Shown: piece by piece, positions 1-14,500 of the stretch
Layout: every line of letters begins with the position of its first letter
How positions within the stretch are numbered: the stretch's first letter is position 1
Source of the DNA: Synanceia verrucosa
Lineage: Eukaryota > Chordata > Actinopteri > Perciformes > Synanceiidae
Length of the DNA: 64,000 nucleotides
Direction: 5' to 3'
Assembly: GCA_029721515.1 (NCBI GenBank)
Contig: CM056561.1
Location: 18,892,635-18,956,634 of the forward strand
Notes under the pieces: generated by a model
Told to the model about the DNA's origin: nothing
The model's database searches: none
The model's input: only the letters and a program-made list of their open reading frames with translations
Translations under genes and position numbers: made by a program

Positions 1-191
1 TATTAATATCATTATTATGATGAGACATAAACAGCTGCTTCTGTTCAGAAAAAAAAAAAAAATTGTTTTACTTCCTGTGCACCTTAAGGTCATATTAGAG
101 AGAACTGAATTCTGTTTAACTTCCTCTTTGCTTTATGAACCAGTGATGAGAAGTGGGATGTGTGATTAAAGGTCACAGTGTTCCGCCTCAC

Positions 192-3100
192 CTTCAGGTC
201 GTACTTCCTGTGTACAACCAGTCTGTGGCTGAACATGTTCCTCATGACGATCAGGTAGGTCTCCTCGCTGTCCACGCTCACCCGGTACATACCCAGGAAC
301 TGAGGCAGCAGGGTGCTGCCGTGACACTTCACTATGTGCTGCGAAAGAGGAAACAAAGGTGAATCTGCATTGCAGATGCAGAAAGTGTAAAATTGTTGTC
401 ATGAATAGTATCAAGGTTACATATATAAAAGAGATTGAAAACAGAACAGATTCACAAATGAAAGGGTAGTAGATGAACGGCCTAACTGTGTCAGCCACGT
501 TTAAAGGTCATTTTGAATGCAAAGCAATTACTGAGTGAATCCAGGTTAGACTTTGAGCCGTGCTCAGTTAGTTAAAATAGATACTCGCTTCCCTGCCCTC
601 ATTCAGTGTCCCCTGGAAGACAATGGAGAGGATGTTAAAAGACATCACTTAACAGAACACTGTTTTGTGCATTGATTTTTTTTTTTTTTTTTAAATGTCT
701 AATCCCGGGGTGCCTGGATCAGCAGAGAACCACTCACTCTTGGCCTTGTAAAATGGGACAAACTGGGTTAAATAAAGAGCTAAATAAAAAAGAAATCAGA
801 AGCGACACATGGTGGTCAACATCATCCCCAGGCAACAGTGAAAGCAGGCAACAACAAGGAGTGCAGCATTATTCATGGGGACTCTTTTTCTGTGCAACCT
901 GGGGCTGCTGCTGAGGATTATTACTGCAGTTTCCCAGAACCTTAGGTGACCTCTTTAAAAAGCTTGTTTTTTCTGTCCTAAATATTCAGTTCACAATCAC
1001 ATAAAAACAGAAAAGCAGCGAATAATCACAACAGAGAGGCAGGCAATATTTAGCTTGAAAATAACTGCTTATCAAAGTAAAAGAACAAATGGATCCCTCC
1101 ATCCAGCAGTGGTGATATGACAAAATATACACTATACTGCACATGGGATTGTATTTGTACAATTGCATAATAAGCAGCAGAATGACTTCATGGCAATATT
1201 GGATGTACAGGAACCACTGAGTTATTGTGTGAGGTAGTTAATCAACCTGATTGGTTTATTTTACCTATGAATTTTATGGTTTTATGATATACCCTGTCAA
1301 TAACAGCTTTCTGTTTGCTTAACAGCCGTAAATTCCTCATTATGACAACTAAAGAATGACATAAAATTCTGAGTTCCCACTTATAATTTTTGTATGTGAG
1401 CAGAATTGTTAATTGCAAATAATGTTTGGAAGCCAAAAGGACAAGAATGATAAAGCCTTCAAAGTCCTCGGCAAAAAAGATAATATGTGTGGCTCACATG
1501 TCCGAGTGCACCATCTCATTTTTTATTATTTAGCTCTATTGCAGCTGAATTTCACTGTTGTTCAACACGGCAAACACACACCCCGATTCTAAACGTTGAC
1601 AAGAAAACTGACGCCATAAATTGCAACCTGCAAACCGTCATGATGAATGAAGGAAAGCGTATGATGCCAACGCAGGAGCTCTGATAACAATGAGTTCATT
1701 CAGGGCCAAGCGAATTAAAAACACTCTCAAACAGAGCTGCCATTTTTCCTCATCTCCCTCACAGTTCTATGTAGGCAGTGTAACCACAGGCTACACATTC
1801 CAATAAGAGCTCAAAGCAGCCAAAAGTTTACTCAGTGATATGTCTGGCCTGATGGGACGCCCAGTTTTGAAGTGTCCACACATGAACACTGATACCAGGA
1901 AGGCCAGCCAATGTGAAATAAAACCTCATGGAAATAAACAAAATAGAGGTGAAAGTATGTTGCCTTGCTATGTTCTCTCCTACAAACATGCTCTACTGTT
2001 TACATGACCATGGATGTGTAGATATGAACATTTGCATGTCTTTAATAAACCAACAATCATGTTTGTTCCTGGCACTCTGCAGAGACGTAACACTGCAGAA
2101 GTTTCCCCACAGGGAAATCGGCAGTCAGGTTCGGTTAGAATGAGGCACCTTAAAGCCAAACTTGCTCAAGGACACGTCTGCAGGACAGATGTTTGCCATC
2201 CTCAGGTTGAATATGTTACCGTCTTCCTACTCACTGCACCGCCCTGCTGCTGCTGGCACTATATCAATTTAAATATAGTCATATTTGGGTCAACTTCCTT
2301 CACCTATGAAGGAGAAAAATACCAAAACAATCCCCCAGGAAGTGCTCATTTTAGGAATTTGGCCCAAACGAAGGTTAAAGAGAATATTCTGATAGGCACA
2401 GCTTTCTGTAATGAACAACTGAGGGGATGAATGAATAGAAGGCAGATGGGGAGGTTGAGTTTCACTGCAGTGACGACTGTTACTTCCACCAAATGTCATT
2501 TCACGTAGCTCTTTGCCAGATCTGGGTGCAGGTTAAAATTAAGTTCATAATAATAACACATTATCTTCCAGTAAACAAATTGAATTCAAATCCTCGTTGT
2601 ATGCAACCTTTGTTAAAGGACAATTCTTTTGATGCTCAACATGTGAATCCCAAAACATTCATCTGTGCTATAGGGATGTCCAAAATGAGTCCCACTTCAT
2701 TACCACGATGCACAAACTGTAGTATGTTTTGACTAGGACTGGGTACCGAACTTTGATCCTTGTGTATCACTGACCGAAAAGCTCCAAGCCTATCGGGTAT
2801 CAACCTGACATATAATTCATATTTTGCTGCTGATGAGAATGGTAGCTACATGTTTGGTTATACAGCTGTAATGGTGGGAAGCACTGGAAGCTCTGAACTT
2901 GGGGGTTATGTTGAGCCAAGTCCCAAATTCTGGCTTCCAGTGAACACACCATAAGGAAACTCTCGCTCCCCAGGGTCCGAAAGAGAAACTGGGAGCAGCC
3001 TTTGCCTGTTGCTCATCAAAAGACTATTGTCTAGTATGTCCACCATGATAAAGCCCAAATTACACAAAAATAACCTAGTGAGCTGAACCCACATAAATCA

Positions 3101-5592
3101 TCCAGCTGCCCCAAATACTTATTAGAACACGTTTGAAAAATATTCCTTTACACATCATGAACAAGACCAGAACAACTGTTATTATTATGCATTTTCCAAA
3201 AACATATACATTAGGTTACGCCACATCCCAAATGCTTGCATTAAAGGGGTAGTTCAGGATTTTTGACATGGGGCCTCATTTCCAAGTGAGCCTGTGTGTT
3301 GGAGACAGTTTTCAAAAAATTTCATTCAGTCCTTCTAGTTGCAGAGTTCATTGGTGCAAGGCTAACACAAGTCAATGGGGTTAGTTTAGCCTGCCATTAA
3401 AAACTCACCCACTCCACAGTGCAGCTGAGCCAATTCAGTTAGTCTCAGTCTGTGCTTTTTGTAGATGCAACAGTTAAAGTCTAGCAAACTACAGCAAAGT
3501 GATGTCTGATGGTATGAGGACACTTGCAGATGCAAAAAGCAGAAATCAAACTTTTTTGTGTACTTTGTTGACAATAAGAAAAATATATGACCATATGTAT
3601 GCCCCAGTATTTTTCTTTACCTGGTGATACTCAGACAGGATGTTGTGCATGTCTGCAATGTCCTCACTGGAGATTTGCTTGATGACCAGCGTTCGGTCGT
3701 AGGAGTTGAGGAGCAGACCCTCTCCCTGGTCCTCTACACTCCTCATCGGGGGGCTGCGAGTCAACGAAACCTAGAGAACATGAAGCACACAGGTAAGTGT
3801 ACTGCACTGTGGAGGTCATCTAATTTTAGTATACTCTTACACTCCTTTGTATTCACAAGTATCGGCCAACAAATTAATATCAGATACATTCTGAACAGCA
3901 TATGACACACCTGATAGTCCAGATCCTCAATGCCAAATCTTTCCCTTAGATTTCGGAAGACCTGGGGACAGTATTCTTTGAACTTGAAATGTCCTGGAAG
4001 ATTTTCTCTGTAAATGGAAAAGATGGCTGAACACTCACAAAACATGCTAAACCACCTGTCAAACTCCATAGTCCAACACAGACTTCAGGAATTTGTCATG
4101 TTACTGTCATGTTAAGCCTAATGAGAGACAAGACAACCTCTGGTGCATTCTTGTAATTCTAATTTATTAACATATCAACCAATCCTGATTCACCTTTAAT
4201 GAATGTTTGTGTCTTACTTGTTAAAAAGGTGGTTGTTGACTTTGATTTTAGTGTTGGCTTTAAAGTCATCAGGCAGCAGCATGACAGGAACAGGCACCTG
4301 GTTGAGATCATTGATCTGAAAGAGAGAGATGGTAATTGCTAAACAGAACCCACATCCAAGACATCTATTCTCGGGCTTTCCTCTCTCCAGTATCTCAGAT
4401 TTTCTCCTTTCTCCATTTTATGTCATTATGAACTGAATATTATGGGAGTTTGAACTGTTCACAGGAAAAATCCAACAATAACAAGTTGTCACATCGGGGC
4501 CTGGGCCCTTGAAACACGTTTTTCACCATTTTACAGAAAGAACAATTCATCAAATTATTAAAATAACTGTTAGTTGCAAAATGCAAAGCTGATCTGACTA
4601 TTAATTCCCCAGAAAATTTCAAACGTCTTGATTAGCCCAACCAACAGTCATAAACCTTAAGACATTTTATTTACTATGATGTAGGAAAAGAAAAAAAGCA
4701 GCAAGTGATCAAAACTATTCAGATTTCAATCCTCCATTTCTACAGGCTATTATTACAGAACATGATTTATAATAACGCAAAACTGAGACACAAGCTGAGG
4801 CTACAAAAACAGTCATACAATCTTTAAGAATATCAGAGTGTAAATAAATTAAGTTAAGTTTCTTCTTCTTCTTCCTGAAAGTATGCATGCTTTAATTGGC
4901 TTCATAATATATCACTGGTTTGTAATTATTTATGTATTACTGCGTTCATCATATTAACGTTGCAGATGGTAAAAATAAACCAAAGTTCAGCTACTTTCTA
5001 TAATGCTGGATAACTTTTTAATAATCTGAAAGTAATTAGTAAATAATGTAGTTAATTACTTGAGTAAATGTAGTGTATAGTCAACCACTGTACTTTATGA
5101 AGTGAATTCTATCTCCCATCAGACTAAATATATTTTATTGTGTACCGTAGTTACCAAAGTCAAGTCTCTTTTAACATGTAATAGGAGTTGATAACGAGTG
5201 CTGGGTCAAAGAAGCAGGTGTGTCCAGATAAGTACCTGTCTATCCGGAGCACAACACCTGTCAATATCTAAAGCATCAGTGTGTTTTCTGTAAATGACCC
5301 TCTAGTGTCCCACAACCTGTCAGCTGAAAGATGTGATTTCATTGTACACTGCCAGCAGGCTCACTTGCTCACCGCTAACTACGCTAGCTACACACTGTTA
5401 TAGATACATTAGCATGAACTTAGCTTCCAACAGACTCACCGAGTGATTGACGCCCCACATGAAGACGCTCAGGACGGGGTCGCTGGCTCGAAACACTTTC
5501 ACCTTCTGCTGCACGAAATGTTTCTTTTTCGTTTTAGTCTTTGGAGCCAGAACAACCATCGGACTGGCCCCGCAATTACCGAGGCTAGCCAT
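192..5592 (-). CDS. pip4k2c: Phosphatidylinositol-5-phosphate 4-kinase type 2 gamma (5' half, cut by window edge)
   Basis: This family phosphorylates PI5P to PI(4,5)P2 at endomembranes; the gamma form has very low catalytic activity. Five coding exons with GT-AG borders and matching phases were read: 5440-5592, 4218-4315, 3911-4007, 3621-3770 and 192-338, 215 codons in all. Start chosen at 5590-5592, because the protein then opens MASLGN and soon reaches KKKHFVQQKVKVFRASDP, a type 2 PIP4K hallmark. Later exons give HLFNKENLPGHFKFKEYCPQ, SYDRTLVIKQISSEDIADMH and the kinase-core run LPQFLGMYRVSVDSEETYL, ending at KYDLK. The short serine/alanine-poor N-terminus and the SSEDIADMH run fit gamma better than alpha or beta (established family knowledge). 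The rest of the kinase domain lies left of the window. The intron at 339-3620 carries an old repeat copy near 3241. A gamma paralogue (ca/cb) cannot be assigned. Confidence 0.93.
3241..3545. repeat. TTAA-bordered interspersed repeat, one end only
   Basis: The left border reads TTAAAGGGGTAGTTCAGGAT, a repeat end I recognise from many fish introns. No matching right terminus is seen, so this copy seems truncated; the right limit given is approximate. It sits in a pip4k2c intron. Confidence 0.5.
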
Positions 5593-5760
5593 GACCACAG
5601 ACGGTCTGTCCTCGTCCCTTAGTTCAGGCGGTGACACTTCTTCCTGACTGCTACCGTTATCAAGCTAAACTAGCTAACGTCTCTCTGGCTACTCCTCCCC
5701 GGTTCTCTCTCACACACCGACACGGTGACGACAACCGAAGGTCACCTGTCGAACCCTGGT
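5593..5760 (-). promoter_or_regulatory. Probable 5' UTR and promoter of pip4k2c
   Basis: The stretch directly upstream of the pip4k2c start is richer in CpG than the surrounding AT-rich DNA (several CG steps at 5600-5640 and 5698-5745) and shows no TATA box at a sensible distance. That fits a broad housekeeping-type promoter. The exact start site cannot be seen. Confidence 0.4.
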
Positions 5761-5964
5761 TCTATCACAATGACGCTGTTTTTTCCAGCGTACAATTTAA
5801 CTTGTAAACCTGCGTGATAAATAATTACTTCACTTCATTAATGCGTGACTACATAGCTCCAAATTGTCACTGTCAGTCCACCACCGCCCCCTCGAGCCCA
5901 CCCATGTTATTATCAACCACGTGGTGAGTTTTTGATTGACAGGTAGCAGGGGCCATTCAAATCG

Positions 5965-6216
5965 TTGCTAGTACGTCAGGTGATGGGCATGTACAGCAAA
6001 GAAAAATGGTACGTTCAAGACAGGATCGACGGTCGGAATTATCAATTCTATAACCCCATGAAGTCAGCACTTCGTAGCGCTGGTTACTCTTTCACTCAAT
6101 TAAACTACGAACCACAGTCCAAAATTACCAGCCTGGGTTGCTTTGACGATAACAACAATTTTACTGCTCAGTCAGAAACACAGACGTTATATATGTTTCA
6201 ACGATGTGTCTGGTAA
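5965..6216 (+). CDS. Unrecognised 83-codon ORF, divergent from pip4k2c
   Basis: I do not recognise this reading frame. It lies about 370 bp upstream of the pip4k2c start on the opposite strand, where bidirectional promoters often drive short transcripts. The translation is polar and rich in Tyr, Asn and Gln, with no signal peptide, membrane span or known motif; the first ATG inside it is near 5983. Nothing shows splicing or a poly(A) signal close by. It is probably a chance ORF or part of a noncoding divergent transcript. Confidence 0.12.
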   Translation: MLVRQVMGMYSKEKWYVQDRIDGRNYQFYNPMKSALRSAGYSFTQLNYEPQSKITSLGCFDDNNNFTAQSETQTLYMFQRCVW

Positions 6217-6712
6217 ACCAGAGATAATATTCGTTATAAATAATAACTGAAGGCCTTTGTACACGATGTCTGTATTTTTTTTGTCCAGAATTTGAATAAT
6301 ACCTTTTTTTCTTTTACACACTGATTTAAAAATATTTTTTGAAACATATTAGATTTTTGTTCGTGGTTTTTCGCATCTATGCGTTTGACCACTCAGAGCC
6401 ACCGTCCTTGCAAAACGTAATCAAAATGGCGGTATGATGACTCACCCTTCTGTGTCTCATTTAACACGATAAAAAAACCTCAGAAAAGAGCAGAGGTGCA
6501 GAATTTAGATGGTAGCACGTGATTATGGACCTATGCTTGGAAATACTAAATTGCTCGATATGACTACAATAGCATGTATGAATGAGAGCTTTCAGAGCCT
6601 GTTGGTCTTTTTAAAGGTATCAACTGTCCAAATTTACTTTTAGTGTAGATATAGTCTTTAATTGTCATAACTGGCACTTTATCTACATCCACTACAGCTT
6701 TGGCTGCCATTT

Positions 6713-6734
6713 ATTTATTTATTTATTTATTTGG
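6713..6734. repeat. (ATTT)n microsatellite
   Basis: A short run of ATTT units, seen directly. Confidence 0.8.
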
Positions 6735-7558
6735 CCATGGTTGATGTGATTGTGCAGACGACAAATAAAATACAATAATTACTAAAATTAGAGTCAAACT
6801 GTAAAGTATACAAATTAAAAGTACAGAAAATGGCCCTTTTTATATATTATTTCATACTTTATAGACTACAGCTCATTTTGCAGGAATGTCAGATGTATTG
6901 TTCTAAAATCTCGAGGTAATGAAATACTTGTAATATGTTATTCCATTTGCCTTTCAAGAAATTATTTATCACCTGTTGGTTTTACTTTCCTTCACAACGT
7001 CTTCCTCTCCCTCACCACCAGAGGTCCCCATCTGTTGGAAAAACAATATTATAAGTTATTTTGATGTTTTACTTCCTTCAGTAGTTGCATGATGTATGGA
7101 ACAAATAAAACCCTTTCACTTCACTTTATTTAATACTAGTAAAGACTTGACAACATGTCACTAGGTAAAATCATTTAAATAAAAGATGTACTTCAAGTTT
7201 TGGTTACATCTTTTTTTATTTTTGACTTTGATTTTAAAAAGTACTGTACAGGTCTAAAATCAACCTGCATTTTGTTATGTTTAATACATTAAAGTTCACA
7301 AGAAAATGTCCTCCCTGGTTTGTCCTTGGTTCTTCTCAGAGAGTTCCGACGTAAAGCACAAATCACACATTAAATTAGTAAATATAAACGTATACACAAA
7401 CATTTTTTTTAACTTACTGTGAGGCATACTTTGGCATGGAGCTCAAACATTGGTTGAACACCACTGCTCCCATGTCACATGGGACATAGCTTTTTGTTTT
7501 TAGCACATCTAAAAATCCTCTAAGTGACATCAAATGAATACACAACCTCTTTGGCCAA

Positions 7559-7979
7559 TTAACCCTCTGGTGTGCCGATAGTTTTAACACAGTTCATATC
7601 CCTCGTGGACAAAAATGTCCATGCCATAAAGAATGCTATAAAAATATTACCTATTGATGTATTATTATATTTTTTCTGAATACTATTATTCCTCCTGAAT
7701 ACTATTCAGTCCTCATCATACATATCAAATATGAATTGCTTTTCAGAAGAAAAAATACCAAAAAATATCTAAAATCAACCTCCAAAAGCTGTGCATTGAA
7801 AAAATGTGTTTTGAATGAGAGTCAATGGGATGTTTTTGGACATGACGTATACAGATTGCTCTTTTACAGATTTTATACAGTGCTATGAAGAAAAAATATG
7901 AAATACCATAACTTACCAAAAAACAAACACCCTGTGTAGATTTTGTACAAAAATATACACATGGACATCAGAGGGTTAA
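7559..7979. mobile_element. piggyBac-like MITE (TTAA target, CCCTCTGRTGT ends)
   Basis: TTAA flanks both sides (7559-7562 and 7976-7979). The inner ends are inverted copies: CCCTCTGGTGT on the left, and ACATCAGAGGG on the right, whose complement is CCCTCTGATGT. TTAA duplication and a CCCT start are piggyBac traits (established knowledge). At about 420 bp with no transposase frame, it would be non-autonomous. Confidence 0.75.
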
Positions 7980-10900
7980 CTCTGTTAAGTGTTAAAAAGC
8001 AGCTTATAGTAGCCAGTAGCAGGGATGTGGATTTGAGTTACTGTGACTTGTACCTCAAAAAAAAAAGCATCCAGAGTAGCCTAGATAGCCTTCTACCAGT
8101 GTTCCTACTTTCATGGAAAACCAGGCGTGATGAATTAATGCATTAATGAATGGCAACCTGTTTAGGATAATATATAGCCAATGAAGACCCTCCAACATAA
8201 TAAAGATACCACTGTGCACTCGAGAGTGGTGTGAAATTATAATGAGGTGTACAAAATCCAAATTTACAGTGAGTTAATGAGTAGTGAATGGAAGAAACTT
8301 GCAGGTTGAAATGTGGGTCATCTGCCTGTCAGCACCTCTTTAGTATGATTGTTTAAGGATGCTTCATTTTCTAATTGCTGCCAGTAGCCTTATGAACGCA
8401 CTGCATACTTGACATGTTACCATTCTGTGTCCATATGAATTTATTCACCAGCAAAAGTTTCAGAAGGAAATAAAACTTATTGATGGTAGGCATCATAAAC
8501 CCCTCAGTGTGCTGTATGTATGACGTATGAGCTAACATCATATAGTGTGACTGTCATAAATACACTCAGACAATATATAGCATTTATATTTCTTGGTGTA
8601 TTGAGTTTTCCATATTCTGCTAGACCTTTAGTTATCGAGATTCAGGGCCTTATTAGCATCACAGGCCTTCTCCAATGTGGAGATTAAGGGGAGGTTGCTA
8701 TGTAACAGCCCAGGCTTTTATCCTGTTTTGTAGATTCAAGTGATGGCAGAGAAGATGAGTGCATGCATGAGTGCATGTGTGTGTTTGTTTGTTTGTTCAC
8801 TGACATTTACAGAGCAGTCCAGACCATTCATGAGAAGGATTTGTGTTCATTTATTTTAGATAAAAGCTCGTTCAGAATACAGGAGGTCACAGGAACCACT
8901 GAAACAATAAATTCAATAAATGAATGAAACATTAAAGCTGCTTCTGTCAAAGCATCTTGCAATGGAAATGTTGGTAAAACTAACAACAGATTTACAAAGG
9001 ACAGAACCCAAGACAAAGACAAAGAGCCTACATTACCCATAGTGCAACTCAAACTTCAAACACAACATCGCAAGTCAATGTTAATGTGCAAGGCATTTAC
9101 CGTGCAAGATAAAGCCATTTTTGTGCATCATTTAAATGATTAATGAGTCCAACCTAAACATGTAATTATTCTCAGCACTCTCAGTGCTAATGATGTAAAA
9201 TTATAAAAACAACAACAAAAAAAAACATGACTGGGGAGGTGGATGGATCCAAACAAACACAACTTTTAACCAGGAAACCTGTTTTCCAGGCCAGTGTGTT
9301 TTATTTCTTTAGTTGCATTATTTGCAGTGTAATGTAATGTTATTTATGCTACATTGTTTCTGTATATATTTTGCATACTTATTTGAAGCCAAACCATGAT
9401 GTTTTTCCTACACCTAACTAGGTTGTGTTGTTGCCTCAATCTAACTGTGAATGTTACCATAGTTTTGTAGCATTAGTCGTCATGTCCGTGTAATGTGGCA
9501 CTATTTATATGCCTCACACAGCTCCCTCCAGGGCCTCAAAAGGCTTCATCCATATTTTTATTCTCATATACTGTCATCTATTAAACCTCGACTAAAACGG
9601 ACTTTGAGTTCCCTTAAAACATCTGAGTACCTCTTCCACCACTATTGATTTTTGGCACTTGATATATTAAATGCAAATCCATGGTGCAATGTGCTGTTTT
9701 ATAGAATATTTGCATTAATTTCCAATGAAGATTTTGCATGAAAAAAACATGGGTCATCCATAAACACATGTCTGAATGCTTCAATAGATGTGCAAGGCAT
9801 CCTGGCAAACACTTTGATATTGATTAATGGTTTTCAGTGTACTTTGAACTTTTCTGAAGCATCATCACTTGTTGGTTAATATTATCGTTTGCGATGCATT
9901 AAGAGTCATTAAAACTCTTCAAGTGTGCAGACAACCCAAACTGCGTGAAGTATGAAATAAATGAGGACCTGTACAAGAACTTACTGATTAAAACAAGCTA
10001 TGGTGGTTAGAAAAGTGAGGTGTGTATTCTGCATATGTTTCTTCAATTACATCTAAGTGCATTCTAGATTGTATGTTTGAGTATCGTATATATATGCCAC
10101 TGCTGCATAATGTGAAGCTAAGAAACATGGGAGTGCTCCTCAAGTAATTTCTGCAATCTCAGGAATCTTGCAACAGTGTTCGTGCATACATCTTCCTGAT
10201 CCTGACTGATCCTCTAACCAATAAAAAGCTGTATTCATTTATCAGGTACATCAATCTCTCAAGTCTGGTTGAAAATGTTGAAAGAAATCATGTGTTATAA
10301 TTCTTGCAAAACTTACTAAATGATCATTTATATTGTATTTTCTATTAATAGCATGAACTTTGCTTCACATGTCGTAAATGTATTTTCAGCCTAACTGACA
10401 TTTAGCAGCAATTAGAGTGTTGGATTAAAATACATTTTCCAATATTTCGTAACATTTGTATTTGTCCCCGCTTTTTCAGGATATATAACAAGCCTAAGGT
10501 GACAACAACACTTCATACACATAACTGATTGATTTCAAATGTCAAGTGTGCCAAAGTAGGGCTGAAATGTTGCCTCTGGCAATGCGGAGGCTTTGTGAAA
10601 ATGATGTAATAAATTTGGCAGATGATTGGTTTATTTACTTTCCATAAGACATCTCAGCAATGCAGCTGTTAGATGCCAGAAATTCATGGTCAGACACCTA
10701 AATCATTCAGCTTAATGTATTCTCAGTAAAACCTCCCTTTAATGATCCTTTAAGCCGTTCAGGTGAAAAAACACATTTCATGTACAAAGCTGAAATGGTC
10801 AGTCACGATCAATACTTTCTGCTCGGCAATCAGAAATGTCATAAAGACTGGCACACAGAGATCTCATGAATCGATCGGCAGTATGTGTTCATATTTCAGG

Positions 10901-11404
10901 GGGCATCGGTGTGTTGTAAATGCATATTTTATATGACCCCGGAGGAGAGGATTTTTCTCACCTACATTCTCAATCCCTGTTTTCTCAGTTTTCAGAGAAA
11001 TGTGAAAAATAATACATAAAGAAGCAGTCTAAATTACACCAATAAGCTATTTTACTGTTGACTTCACTCCCCACTACAACAATAATTTACAATTAGCATA
11101 ATAATACATAAACAACAGAATGAAATAAGAATAAAAAAAATCAAATCATTCATGCATATGATCTACAAACAGGAGTCTACGGCCTGTGTGGCACAGCTGT
11201 GAGCTAGATGCTCACAAATAAGTAAATAAGTGGATACATCATTAACTTTACCGGTACAGTATTTGTTCATAATCGGACAAATTAAAAATGTTGACCTAAT
11301 CTTGGAGCTACATGGAAAGTTTAGTGACTGCAGTACATCTTCTGAGGAACATGAATGTGTCCTCAAAAACATAATTGTCAGCCTCATGGTGGCACTATAG
11401 AGGA

Positions 11405-11527
11405 GAGGCCAGGTGTCCATCAAAATGAGATGGACTTGTCCAGGGTGTACCCTGCCTTTCACAGCTGGGATAGGCTCCAGCCCCCCACGACCCTATGAGA
11501 GGGTAAGTGGTAGAAAATGGATGGATG
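11405..11527 (+). repeat. LINE 3' tail fragment
   Basis: Contains GGGATAGGCTCCAGCCCCCC followed by CGACCCTATGAGAGG and ending in GGATGGATGG. I recognise this conserved 3' end from fish non-LTR retrotransposons, most likely L2/CR1-type. The upstream part is missing, so it is a 5'-truncated copy. Confidence 0.6.
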
Positions 11528-14500
11528 GACTTTATACTTCTTACTCAAAGCTCTTTTTGTCAGTTTTTAATGGAAATCTCTCAACTTTAAAACACACCTC
11601 TTTTGATCCACAAAAGTGGACAGTACATATATCTGCCTGATGAAAGGACTAGAAGCTGGTGCTGTCTTTAATATGCTTCTTCACAAAAGGAACGTAATTC
11701 TTCCAGACAGCTCCATTTCACCGGCTCTGTCGACCGTATTGCAGCTCAGTGTCCCTGCGGTTATGACAATCTTTGCTATCATAAATCTGCTCCCCCATCC
11801 TCGACATTTCCTGCTGTGTTTGTGCTATAATTTAACGCTGGACTAGATATGATATCTTTGATGCTAAAGCACATGTACGGCTCTGCTCATAAGCTTTTGA
11901 AATCCAGACTACAGAAGGAGACTGACAGGTTTATGCAATATCAATTGCAAAGATATGTATTTGCTGCTACAACTGCACTACCAATGTATGTCTACTCTGA
12001 CGACATGTCTATTTGCAATCCCTCAACACAGAAATATATTTTGCCTACTTCGAGACCCTCAGGTTTATCATGTGATCTCAGGAGGTAAACAACATCTGCA
12101 ATAGAAACTGACCAATAACTAATGAGATATTATGCTGCAGCACAGGTAAACATCCAGCTATAGGCACAGCTCTCACACTTTTGTATAAATGTAAATTGGT
12201 GTTAATTACACTTATTAAACACAAATTTATACCTATTTCTAGGTCAACTTTTGTAAGTACTGGAAATATATTAGATGTGGCAAAAAAAATCCACTGCCTC
12301 CCTGTTTTGTTTTCGTGACAAAATCATGCTTTCTAAGGAGCCTTTAGATTAGACTCATTCAAACGTGAGGATTAATGGGCTGGAAATAATGAAGTCTCTT
12401 CATTTGGCGTAACAGGCTTTCTTGAACAACCCAAAAATACTGTCATTTGATTGTGTTGACATTAATAAGACGAGAACTCTTGCAAATGATTCATTCTTAT
12501 AGAAGAGCAGCTCTTTCTGTTCTCTATTAAGAAAACAGGATTAAAAAATAGATTCACTGTTACTCATTGTCTGCTTTATTTCTTTAAAGAAAGCTCAGTG
12601 TGGCACATTTTCCTCTGTGATACACAATCAGCAGTTTTTAGTTTGTCAAAGACAAATATCTAAATTCAGCTGATTCCCTACTGTCTTTCCAGTGTGAGCA
12701 CAGAAAGTCACTCTGAGCTGTCAATGAGTTGTCGAATGATTTCTTTGGCACGTGATTGAGAGCATCGACAGACAGCACCTTAGTGGTTATTTACTGAAGA
12801 AATCTGCCACCCGACAGGTCCCTGTTTAGAACTGCTATTTACCAAGCAGAGCACGCTGTCAAACAATGTCTCTAAATGGGACAACCAACCATTATTTGTC
12901 AAAATTGTTGCTTTAAAATAAGTGGTATCTGTGCAGAAAGTGTTCATCATTATCACATCTTTGAATGTCCATCTGAACATCTGAGATTAGGTTTCTGCAA
13001 GAGCAAAGCAAGGTGTGACTTTAACTGTCAGAAAAGAAGTAGCCTGATGGAAGTCTTGAGAAAAGAGTACAGCCCCTTAGCAGAAACATTCTTCTATCTG
13101 ACATGCAACAAAACAAAACTAGAGCACATAAAAACCTATTTATTATTGATCTGTGTTGTCACATCGAATAGCTAAAAAGAAAAAGAATACAGGCTGCTGG
13201 AGCCAGTGGCAACAGTTTCTATTGTAGGACTGTATTTGTCTGCCTTCACTGATTCTCTCCTCCTGCAGACCTTTGAGGCTACTCTTTCATCATAAAAATC
13301 TCCTTATATGGAATTTATCAGCACCATACAGCCCGCATATTGTCCAGAGGGACTTAAATGCTTCATACAGTCGACGTGACAAAGAACACGGGCTCCCTCA
13401 TTAGAAAGCACTGAGAGTTGATTATTAAGGTTAACCTCACTCTACAGGTGCAAAATCTGATGTATGAAGTATGTGTCTTTTTATATTTAAACCAGAACAA
13501 AAAAGCACACAATGATGGTGTGTTCAAACAAACACGGTAAGACATTAAAATTAATGTAAATCAAAAGAGAAGTACAAGTGCGTCCTTGAAATAATCCAAC
13601 TGTTATCATCTATGAGTGCTCGAGCTAGTTCAGTTTATTTTCAGTTTATGTAAATCTGCATTTTCTAAAGGAAACATTGGATGAACATGTCAATTTTTAT
13701 TTTAATTCAACCGGCGAAACGGTCATGAATAAAGAGAATGTATACTGTACATTTAGCAGTTGTAAAAGGTTGTGTTAATTCACATACAACTACAAAGGCT
13801 GTTCAAAATATAACAGAAACAATATCAAACATCTACAATATGCAGAACAGATATTGAGCAGGTCGTGAAGGGGATTCATACATGGGTCTGGAGAGTTGGC
13901 TGTGTTAAGATGCAGACATGTGTAGATGATGAAAATGACAGCAATAAGAAAACACAGACAGCAAACTTGTTGCTAGACACTAGAGGGTAAACGCAAAACA
14001 GGCCAACCCAAAAACACCTGGTGCAGGAGGAGAGCTATATCACACCTGAGGCTCCATAAAGACGCTGGTCCAGAACACACAGGAGTGGAAATCCTTTGTT
14101 GCTGCCCTACATGTCAGTCAGCATAAAGGGCAGTAAGTAAAGTTTTAAGTTGAAGTAAATCCAAGGAAAAAAGAGGAGCTTGGTTGAAGGAACATGCTAC
14201 TAACTGAGAGGTCTCACTAAAGGCCCTGCACACCCACACAGGTGTTTTCAATTACTCTGACTAATTATACCTCAGGTGAATTTAGGTGCAACTATTCTGG
14301 GAATAGTTGGGAATCCTTTCTCACATTTTGGCTTGTCAAAGATCAGGAAAAATATCATTATAGTAACAATGGCTGCATTCCATTATGCTTCCTAGCAAGC
14401 CATGTCAGCGAGTGCACAACACCAGAACTCTGGCACCGGCTCATTGCATGCAGCCATCATTAATCTTTTTAATTCCACTCAATTTATAACAGGTCATGGT

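Noticed and set aside
2014..2430. 138-codon plus-strand ORF in a pip4k2c intron
   Set aside because: Antisense to a known gene's intron, no motif, no conserved start.
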